Assembly (NCBI GenBank): GCA_947305445.1
Contig: CAMZDU010000015.1
Location: 1-10,765, forward strand
From: an uncultured Selenomonadales bacterium
GTDB taxonomy: Bacteria > Bacillota > Negativicutes > Selenomonadales > Selenomonadaceae
DNA length: 10,765 bases
Direction: 5' to 3'
Program-made: the position numbers and the translations under genes
Notes under the pieces: model-generated
Seen by the model: only the letters and a program-made list of their open reading frames with translations
Told to the model about the DNA's origin: nothing
Database searches by the model: none
Shown: in pieces, positions 4,859 to 10,765 of the stretch
How the letters are laid out: each line of letters begins with the position of its first letter
Position numbering within the stretch: the stretch's first letter is position 1

Positions 4859-6205
4859 TTGAACGCAAGAGAGATTGACATGTTGCGCGGTTCGCTGTGG
4901 GACAAAATAATTCTGTTCGCATTGCCGCTGGCATTGACGGGAGTTATGCAACAGCTTTTGAACGCGGCGGACGTGGTGACGCTGGGAAAATTTGTCGGCA
5001 AGCACGCAATGGCCGCCGTTGGAAATAATATTTCCATGGTCGGATTAATCGTAAGCCTGCTTATGGGGTTGAGTCTGGGCGCGAATGTCGTCATTGCTCA
5101 AAATATCGGCGCGAACAGAATTGACCGCGCACAATCGGCAGTAAGTACGGCATTTGTTTTGGCGGCGGCGGCGGGAATTTTTTTCTGTGTAATCGGCGAG
5201 CTGTTGGTTGCGCCGATTTTTTACTTGCTCGAAGTGCCGACAAGCGTCGTGGACATGGCGGAAAGTTACCTGCGAATTTTTCTGCTCGGTCTGCCGGCTA
5301 TGAGCCTGTACAATTTCCAAGCGGCAATTTTCCGTAGCAAAGGTGACACGCGCACGCCGTTAATCGCACTGGCAACCGCAAGCGGCATAAATATTTTGCT
5401 GAACCTGCTGTTCGTGCTGGAGTTTGATTGGGGAATTGAGGGCGTTGCGGCGGCTACGGTTCTTGCCAACGTCGTCAGCGCGATAATTTTGTTCATCGAA
5501 CTTCTTCACGCCGAAGGAGTAATAAAACTTCACCCGAACGCGCTGATTGTCGAGCGCGACGAGCTGTTCGAGATTTTGCGAATTGGTTTGCCGGCCGGAG
5601 TGCAAGGCATGGTCTTTTCGCTGTCGAATTTGCTGATTCAAGCGGCGATAAACGCTCTCGGCGCGGACGCAATGGCGGCTTCGGCGGCGGCCTTCACGAT
5701 TGAAATTAACGTCTTCTGCGTCGTCAACGGCTTCGGACAAGCGGCCACGACCTTTGTCGGACAAAATTACGGCGCGGGAAATTTGCCTCGTTGCAAGCGC
5801 GTGACGTGGACGGCGATGGGCTTGAGTGCGCTGTTTATGCAAACGCTGTGCTTTGTGATTTTGTTCTTCGCCGAAGAAATTTTGAGCCTGTTTAACACCG
5901 ACCCCGAAGTCATACGGCTGGGCGTGATTCGTTTATGGTACATTGTCGCGCCGGAAATAATTAACGTGGCAATGGAAGGATTATCGGGAGCATTGCGCGG
6001 CTACGGCATCTCGCTTACACCGGCGGTGATAACTCTGATTTGCGTGTGCGGAGTGCGCGTGGCGTGGATATTCACGGCTTTTGCAAAAATTCCAACGTAT
6101 GCAACGCTAATGGCAGTCTACCCGATAAGCTGGTTTATCACAACGATTGTGTTAATCGCGGCGTACTCGTACCACATGAAACGCCTTAAGCCCGCACGGA
6201 AATAA
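4859..6205 (+). CDS. MATE-family (MatE) multidrug/cation efflux transporter
   Basis: MATE proteins export drugs or metabolites in exchange for Na+ or H+ across the cytoplasmic membrane. The 448-residue product is highly hydrophobic with about 12 predicted membrane helices in two MatE halves. Typical pieces are GSLWDKIILFALPLALTGVMQQLLNAADVV near the N-terminus, LGKFVGKHAMAAVG, LSLGANVVIAQNIGA, FRSKGDTRTPL between helices 5 and 6 and, in the second half, GFGQAATTFVGQNYGAGN and SGALRGYGIS. It belongs with the NorM/DinF/YpnP-like group; the substrate cannot be told from sequence. TTG at 4859 is preferred as start because GGAGG lies 7 nt before it; the ATG at 4880 (MLRGSLW) is the alternative, with only a weak site. 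It is divergent from ftsZ and convergent with the glycosyltransferase-like gene, so it is a single-gene unit. No neighbouring regulator is seen. Confidence 0.92.
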   Translation: MNAREIDMLRGSLWDKIILFALPLALTGVMQQLLNAADVVTLGKFVGKHAMAAVGNNISMVGLIVSLLMGLSLGANVVIAQNIGANRIDRAQSAVSTAFVLAAAAGIFFCVIGELLVAPIFYLLEVPTSVVDMAESYLRIFLLGLPAMSLYNFQAAIFRSKGDTRTPLIALATASGINILLNLLFVLEFDWGIEGVAAATVLANVVSAIILFIELLHAEGVIKLHPNALIVERDELFEILRIGLPAGVQGMVFSLSNLLIQAAINALGADAMAASAAAFTIEINVFCVVNGFGQAATTFVGQNYGAGNLPRCKRVTWTAMGLSALFMQTLCFVILFFAEEILSLFNTDPEVIRLGVIRLWYIVAPEIINVAMEGLSGALRGYGISLTPAVITLICVCGVRVAWIFTAFAKIPTYATLMAVYPISWFITTIVLIAAYSYHMKRLKPARK

Positions 6206-6235
6206 TTTGCGGCGGCCGTCGAAAAAATTTCTACA

Positions 6236-6262
6236 TACAGTTTATGAATCTTTCAAACTGTA
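6236..6262. terminator. Inverted repeat over the end of the glycosyltransferase-like gene; weak terminator
   Basis: TACAGTTT (6236-6243) and AAACTGTA (6255-6262) form an 8-bp AT-rich stem that includes the minus-strand stop codon (6244-6242). On the minus strand a run of six T follows about 8 nt later, so terminator activity is possible but not typical. The MATE gene, converging from the left, has no better terminator in the 36-bp gap. Confidence 0.35.
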
Positions 6263-7825
6263 GAGTCGAAAAAAATCCTGATACGTTTCAATCTCGTCGA
6301 CAAAATCATATTTCTCCCGCAACAAGCTTTCAACGTCGGCATCTCGGTTTTGTCGGAAATGCTTTGTCCAATCGTCGGGATAATCGCCAGTGAATTCGCT
6401 TACGGGCGCAGAATAGATTATCCACTGCGGAGAATTGGCGCGGGCAACTTCAAACCACTCGCGCTTAACATTTGGGTCGACGTTCGCGAAAGCTTTGACA
6501 TTGCCGAAGAATCGACAGCGCGGATAAATGCCCGTCGTCAAAATTAAATGCGATACGTGCGTTCCCTCTCCCCAAATCATGACGGAATTTCCTTCTTCGG
6601 GCGGAATAAGTTCACCCAATCGGAGCATGTCTATGTTTTGCTCGGCGTGGTATTGTCGCGTTGATTCCGAATTATTTCTTACGATAAGGCTCACAACTTC
6701 TTGAACTAGAATCAGAGGATAAAGCATAAAGGATACGATAACGAACTTACAAAGAAATTTTTTTGCTAAGAAAACGGATGAAGTCTGCGATTCACGGATA
6801 CTTTTCGCTAAAGCGGCAAGCAGAGTAAAAAGTATTGGGAACAACGGCACGATTAAAGCACAGTAGCCCCGATACGGGCTAGACTTCATCAAAAGTAGAA
6901 GCATCATCGCGCCGCAGAAGAGTCCGCTCATTGCCAAGCGGCTTTTGTCTTTTATAAGCTCCATTATACTAACTACGATAAGCAGATAAAGCGGCATAAA
7001 ATGTATCACGATATGCACGATGTATTCTTCAAGGTAAAGATGTGTTAGTAAAAAACTTTCTCGTTGAGCGGAATAAATTACGTTAAGGAGGATTGTCCCG
7101 TAGAGCATGTCATAAAGAGCACCACGCGCCGCGAAGTAAACGACGAACGGCAGACAGATTATCACGAAGCCCGCGCAGAAGTTCAGGACGTTTTGCCACA
7201 AAGCTTTAAAGTCTCGTGCTTGGATTAGGAACAGTGCGCTCAAGAATGTGCAGCAACAGAGCGGCAAGGCGTTTGTCGTCCTCAACAAGACGCAAGCCCC
7301 GAAGCCAAGCCCGTTAATCAGTCCGACGAGCGGCGGGCAAGAAAATCTTTCCTCCTTCAGTCCGCGCAAGAAAAAGTAAGTCGCCGCCATGAGGAACGGC
7401 ATAGACCATTCCTCCGTTCGGTTGCCGTCTAGGGAGTAAAGCGCGTAATAAACGAACGTGAAGACCATCACCGCGACTCTTGTCTTGTCTGAGAGATACA
7501 AACTCAACGCTCGCCACGCCAAAGTAAATGATAAGTACATCATCGGCACTTGCAAGATAAAAATACCGACGCGCGGATAAATCATGTAACCGATTGCGTC
7601 GATTAGGAATATCAGCGGGCCTTTGTTCTCGAATAGGTCGACGTAAGGCAGATGACCTTCCGACCAACCTTTTCCGACTGCTTGAAAGATAGCCGAGTCG
7701 TCGCCCAAAGAATTATAAAGCGGACTCGTCGACGTGGAGAAGAGGAAAACAAACAGTACGCTCGCCAAAAATATCGCGGCATGAAAAGTCTTACTGCCCG
7801 AAAAGATTTCTTTGATTAAGTTCAC
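6242..7825 (-). CDS. Polytopic membrane protein, probable GT39/GT83-like (GT-C fold) glycosyltransferase
   Basis: GT-C enzymes of this kind use polyprenyl-phosphate sugars to modify lipids, glycans or proteins at the outer face of the membrane. The 527-residue product begins with a signal-anchor-like helix (about 15-31). The first outside loop holds GDDSAIFQAVGKGWSEGHLP (41-60) and PYVDLFENKGPLIFL (60-74), the acidic/ENKGP pattern common to GT39-type enzymes, where the Asp pair (42-43) is in the catalytic loop. DGNRTEEW (133-140) follows, then some ten membrane helices and a soluble C-terminal part of about 120 residues (MIWGEGTHVSHL onward). The start is GTG at 7825, with GGGAGG (7838-7833) 7 nt upstream; longer versions of the frame overlap the promoter. 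It stands alone, with no sugar or polysaccharide genes beside it, so acceptor and donor are unknown. It could be a membrane protein of unknown role sharing only the fold. Confidence 0.72.
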   Translation of the reverse strand: MNLIKEIFSGSKTFHAAIFLASVLFVFLFSTSTSPLYNSLGDDSAIFQAVGKGWSEGHLPYVDLFENKGPLIFLIDAIGYMIYPRVGIFILQVPMMYLSFTLAWRALSLYLSDKTRVAVMVFTFVYYALYSLDGNRTEEWSMPFLMAATYFFLRGLKEERFSCPPLVGLINGLGFGACVLLRTTNALPLCCCTFLSALFLIQARDFKALWQNVLNFCAGFVIICLPFVVYFAARGALYDMLYGTILLNVIYSAQRESFLLTHLYLEEYIVHIVIHFMPLYLLIVVSIMELIKDKSRLAMSGLFCGAMMLLLLMKSSPYRGYCALIVPLFPILFTLLAALAKSIRESQTSSVFLAKKFLCKFVIVSFMLYPLILVQEVVSLIVRNNSESTRQYHAEQNIDMLRLGELIPPEEGNSVMIWGEGTHVSHLILTTGIYPRCRFFGNVKAFANVDPNVKREWFEVARANSPQWIIYSAPVSEFTGDYPDDWTKHFRQNRDADVESLLREKYDFVDEIETYQDFFRLYSLKDS

Positions 7826-7854
7826 CTTGCTACCTCCCAAAAATTTCTTCGGGC

Positions 7855-7883
7855 ATTGTAGACTGATTGCCAACCGAATGCAA
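7855..7883 (-). promoter_or_regulatory. Probable promoter of the glycosyltransferase-like gene
   Basis: On the minus strand TTGCAT (7883-7878), a 17-nt spacer and TACAAT (7860-7855). The leader to the GTG at 7825 is about 22 nt and contains the GGGAGG site. It is divergent from the argGH promoter; their -35 boxes are only 13 nt apart. Confidence 0.6.
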
Positions 7884-7896
7884 GCCGCCGCCCAAA

Positions 7897-7925
7897 TTGA
7901 CAAGCTCCAAGCGCGAAGGTAAAAT
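7897..7925 (+). promoter_or_regulatory. Probable strong promoter of argGH
   Basis: A perfect TTGACA (7897-7902), exactly 17 nt, then TAAAAT (7920-7925). The start point near 7932 leaves a short leader with AAAGGAG (7942-7948). I see at most one ArgR-like half site (TGAAT on the minus strand at 7933-7929), not a full ARG box. Confidence 0.7.
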
Positions 7926-7956
7926 ACAATTCATTACTTGCAAAGGAGATAATCAC

Positions 7957-10590
7957 ATGAAGGACACAGTTAAAAAGGTAGCACTGGCTTATAGCGGCGG
8001 GCTTGATACGTCGGTTATCATTCCGTGGCTCAAGGAGAATTACGGCTGCGAAGTCATAGCGGTTTGCGCGGACGTCGGACAGGGCGACGAACTTAACGTA
8101 GTTCACGACAAAGCACTTAAGTCCGGCGCGTCGAAAGTTTTCATCGCCGACCTGACAAAAGATTTTATCGAAAATTACATCTTCCCCACGCTCAAAGCCA
8201 GCGCGACTTACGAGGAGAAGTATTTGCTCGGAACGTCGTTTGCTCGTCCGATTATCGCTAAAAAACTCGTCGAGATTGCGCTTGCCGAAGGTTGCGACGC
8301 CGTCGCTCACGGCGCGACCGGCAAAGGCAACGACCAGGTTCGTTTCGAGCTGACGGTTAAAGCTCTGGCTCCCGAACTGAAAATTATTGCTCCGTGGCGC
8401 GAGTGGGAACTTGACAGCCGTGAATCTGAGATTGAGTACGCGAAGGCGCACGACATTCCCATTCCGACCGCGAACAAAACTTACAGCATGGACAGGAATA
8501 TTTGGCACCTGTCGCACGAAGGTTCCGACTTGGAAGACCCGTGGAACGCGCCGCAAAATAAAATGTTCCTCATCAGCTGTGCGCCCGAAGATGCGCCCGA
8601 CAAGGCCGAAGAAATTTCCGTCGACTTCGAGCGTGGCATTCCCGTTGCCGTCAACGGCGAGAAACTCGGCTCCGTCGAACTCGTCACCAAACTCAACGAA
8701 CTCGGCGCACGCAACGGCGTCGGCATTGTCGACATCTGCGAAAATCGTCTTGTCGGCATGAAGAGCCGCGGCGTTTACGAAAATCCTGCCGGCTCCATTC
8801 TCTACTACGCGCACCGCGAACTTGAATATCTGTGCCTCGACCGTGCGACGTTCCATTTTAAACAGCACGTTGCCGTTAAGTACGGCGAATTGGTTTACGA
8901 CGGCATGTGGTTCTGTCAACTGCGCGAGGCTCTGGCGGCGTTCGTCGACGAAACTCAGCAGACCGTCACGGGCACCGTCAAGCTTAAGCTCTACAAAGGC
9001 AACATAATTTCCGCCGGAGCGAAGTCGCCGTATTCGCTTTACAGTCAGGAGTTCGTGACGTTCGAGCACGACGACGTTTACAATCAGGCCGACGCAACGG
9101 GCTTTATCAATCTGCTTGCCGCTGAAAGTTCGTGCGCTGGTGAACAAAAAATGACAACTCGCAAAAAATCTGTCCCCACCTCCAACAGTCAAGGCTCCGG
9201 CGAAAAACTTTGGGGCGGCCGCTTCGAGAAGTCGACCGACGAGATGATTAACGACTTTCAAGCGTCTATTAACTTCGACAAGCGCATGTACCGCGAAGAT
9301 ATTTCCGGCTCGATTGTTCACGCGAAAATGCTTGCCGCGCAGGGAATTATCTCCGCCGACGACGCGAAAAAAATTTGCGCGGGCTTGAAAAAAATTTTGG
9401 AGCAGATTGACGCCGGTAAGTTTGAATTCAGCGTTGCGCTTGAAGATATTCACATGAACGTTGAGAAGGCGTTGACCGATTCGATTGGCGCGGCGGGCGG
9501 ACGACTTCACACTGCACGCAGCCGCAACGATCAAGTCGCGCTCGACACTCATCTTTACATGCGCCGTCAAGTTCGCGAAGTGCAACGCTTGATTCTCGAA
9601 TTGCAAAATGAACTTATTAAAGCCGCCGAAAAAAATCGCGACGTGATTATGCCGGGTTATACGCACCTGCAACGCGCCCAGCCGATATTGTTCGCGCATC
9701 ACCTGCTGGCGTATTTTTCAATGTTGCAACGAGACTTCGACAGGTTCGAGGGCGTTTACACTCGCGCCGACATAATGCCGCTCGGAGCGGGTGCATTGGC
9801 CGGCACGACGCTTCCGATTGACCGCGAATTTGTTGCACGGGAGCTGAACTTCGGCGCACTCTACTCCAACAGCTTGGACGCAGTCAGCGACAGAGATTAC
9901 CTGCTGGAATTCTTATCGGCGGCGTCAATTTTGATGGTGCACCTGTCGCGGTTCAGCGAGGAAATAATTTTGTGGTGCAGTCGCGAATTTTCATTCGTGG
10001 AACTCGACGACGCGCACTGCACAGGCTCGTCAATGATGCCGCAGAAAAAAAATCCCGACGTGCCCGAACTCGTACGCGGCAAAACCGGACGCGTCATCGG
10101 ACACTTGACGGCACTTTTGACGACGGTAAAGGCTCTGCCGCTCGCTTACAACAAAGATTTGCAGGAGGACAAGGAAGGCCTCTTCGACGCGCTCGACACG
10201 GTGAAATTTTCGCTGGCGGTCTTCGCGCAGATTATCGCGGACATGAAAGTTCGTCGTGCCAACATGCGCCGCGCCGTTGAAGAAGATTTTTCAAACGCCA
10301 CCGACTTGGCCGACTACCTTGTCAAAAAAAATTTGCCGTTCCGTCCCGCGCACGCGGTCGCCGGCAAACTTGTCCGCCACTGCATAAAACGCGGCGTCTA
10401 TCTGAAGGATTTGTCGCTCGACGAATTCAAAAAATTTTCGCCGATGTTCGATGCCGACATTCACAACGCAATCAAGCCGGAGACTTGTGTCGCCGCTCGA
10501 AATTCTCTCGGCGGCACTTCGCCGCAACAAGTCGACGCGCAAATCTTTGCCGCGCACGAGTGGCTTAAGAATCATGAGCATAAAAATTAA
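7957..10590 (+). CDS. argGH: Fused argininosuccinate synthase-argininosuccinate lyase (ArgG-ArgH)
   Basis: One 877-residue chain carries the last two steps of arginine synthesis: citrulline + aspartate + ATP to argininosuccinate, then cleavage to arginine and fumarate. ArgG part, about 1-387: PP-loop YSGGLDTS (12-19), [25 protein letters not shown] (118-131) and the [11 protein letters not shown] ending (376-386). A linker of about 30 residues rich in Ser, Thr, Lys, Gly and Gln follows (388-416). ArgH part, 417-877: [14 protein letters not shown] at its start, HTARSRNDQ (518-526), [10 protein letters not shown] with His570 as the likely catalytic acid, and the superfamily signature [11 protein letters not shown] (690-700). 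Both parts have normal family length (about 400 and 460) and intact key residues, so both activities are expected. An internal ATG (9151, Met399) has no Shine-Dalgarno. ATG 7957 follows AAAGGAG by 8 nt; upstream in-frame codons overlap the promoter. No stop or frameshift interrupts the junction. Confidence 0.96.
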   Translation: MKDTVKKVALAYSGGLDTSVIIPWLKENYGCEVIAVCADVGQGDELNVVHDKALKSGASKVFIADLTKDFIENYIFPTLKASATYEEKYLLGTSFARPIIAKKLVEIALAEGCDAVAHGATGKGNDQVRFELTVKALAPELKIIAPWREWELDSRESEIEYAKAHDIPIPTANKTYSMDRNIWHLSHEGSDLEDPWNAPQNKMFLISCAPEDAPDKAEEISVDFERGIPVAVNGEKLGSVELVTKLNELGARNGVGIVDICENRLVGMKSRGVYENPAGSILYYAHRELEYLCLDRATFHFKQHVAVKYGELVYDGMWFCQLREALAAFVDETQQTVTGTVKLKLYKGNIISAGAKSPYSLYSQEFVTFEHDDVYNQADATGFINLLAAESSCAGEQKMTTRKKSVPTSNSQGSGEKLWGGRFEKSTDEMINDFQASINFDKRMYREDISGSIVHAKMLAAQGIISADDAKKICAGLKKILEQIDAGKFEFSVALEDIHMNVEKALTDSIGAAGGRLHTARSRNDQVALDTHLYMRRQVREVQRLILELQNELIKAAEKNRDVIMPGYTHLQRAQPILFAHHLLAYFSMLQRDFDRFEGVYTRADIMPLGAGALAGTTLPIDREFVARELNFGALYSNSLDAVSDRDYLLEFLSAASILMVHLSRFSEEIILWCSREFSFVELDDAHCTGSSMMPQKKNPDVPELVRGKTGRVIGHLTALLTTVKALPLAYNKDLQEDKEGLFDALDTVKFSLAVFAQIIADMKVRRANMRRAVEEDFSNATDLADYLVKKNLPFRPAHAVAGKLVRHCIKRGVYLKDLSLDEFKKFSPMFDADIHNAIKPETCVAARNSLGGTSPQQVDAQIFAAHEWLKNHEHKN

Positions 10591-10610
10591 TCGTATCGTC
10601 TTCCGCAGAC

Positions 10611-10653
10611 AAAAAGGACGACAGAAAAATTTTTCTGCCGTCCGATTTTTTTT
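10611..10653. terminator. Strong intrinsic terminator after argGH, probably bidirectional
   Basis: GGACG (10616-10620) plus CAGAAAAA and TTTTTCTG plus CGTCC (10639-10643) form a 13-bp stem with one A-C mismatch. Eight T (10646-10653) follow on the plus strand. On the minus strand the same stem is followed by five T (10615-10611), so it can also close the converging gene that ends at 10666. Confidence 0.85.
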
Positions 10654-10665
10654 CCGATAAAAATT

Positions 10666-10765
10666 TTAAGCGTAATCAATGTCGATGCGTCCGCCACCGT
10701 GGCAAGCCGTTCCGCAAGGTCGGGATTTGTCTTCGAGTATTTGTCGATTGAGCGGCACTGACTTA
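10666..10765 (-). CDS. C-terminal end of an unidentified protein with a Cys-rich tail, cut by window edge
   Basis: Reading leftward from the right edge, 33 codons remain open up to TAA at 10668-10666. The end reads SRPCGTACHGGGRIDIDYA, a CxxxCH arrangement near the C-terminus that might bind a metal or a cluster. The frame converges on argGH and the shared terminator lies 13 nt beyond the stop, which supports a real gene end. The other frames offer nothing better. I do not recognise the family and the fragment is too short to assign. Confidence 0.5.
   Translation of the reverse strand, partial: KSVPLNRQILEDKSRPCGTACHGGGRIDIDYA

Noticed and set aside
7926..7956. ArgR/AhrC operator upstream of argGH
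   Set aside because: Only one weak half site (TGAAT on the minus strand) is visible; the paired half is missing.
7822..9702. Long minus-strand open frame of 626 codons opposite argGH
   Set aside because: It lies wholly antisense to the clearly conserved ArgG and ArgH coding sequence, has repetitive Phe/Val/Asn/Arg composition expected from the reverse frame, and shows no domain. It is a codon-bias shadow.

Overview
The window looks like chromosomal housekeeping DNA from an anaerobic bacterium of moderate GC content. The best guess is a Negativicutes (Selenomonadales-like) member of the Firmicutes. This rests on strong GGAGG-type ribosome binding sites, frequent GTG/TTG starts, a siroheme-decarboxylase pair (AhbA/AhbB), a cobalamin riboswitch and the style of the FtsZ and EngB proteins. 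The lineage is an inference; no rRNA or other marker is present. No mobile element, CRISPR array, tRNA or phage gene is visible.

Layout. (1) 1-992, minus strand: 5' part of glmS, running off the left edge, with its own promoter. (2) 993-1702: a gene-free stretch of about 700 bp holding a complete transcription unit without a gene: promoter, well-preserved cobalamin riboswitch with kissing-loop hairpin and Shine-Dalgarno sequence, then terminators. Degenerate GGAATT-type heptad repeats flank it. (3) 1703-2653, minus: ahbA-ahbB, the siroheme decarboxylase of the alternative (siroheme-dependent) haem pathway, with a promoter, a palindrome in the leader and a terminator. (4) 2800-3417 and 3494-4678, minus: engB (ribosome-assembly GTPase) downstream of an ftsZ-type gene, with a terminator-like hairpin between them. 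(5) 4859-6205, plus: a MATE-family exporter divergent from ftsZ. (6) 6242-7825, minus: a polytopic membrane protein resembling GT39/GT83-type glycosyltransferases. (7) 7957-10590, plus: a single 877-residue ORF fusing argininosuccinate synthase (ArgG) to argininosuccinate lyase (ArgH), with a near-consensus promoter and a strong terminator. (8) 10666-10765, minus: the last 33 codons of an unidentified gene ending in a Cys-rich tail.

How it fits together. Most units are independent and monocistronic or bicistronic. Two links stand out. Siroheme/haem and cobalamin share the uroporphyrinogen III to precorrin-2 trunk, so a cobalamin-sensing RNA beside a siroheme-consuming enzyme pair may be meaningful or may be the scar of a lost gene. 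The ArgGH fusion joins the last two steps of arginine synthesis (citrulline to argininosuccinate to arginine) in one chain. These two items, and a somewhat divergent FtsZ outside any visible division cluster, are the parts most worth a second look.
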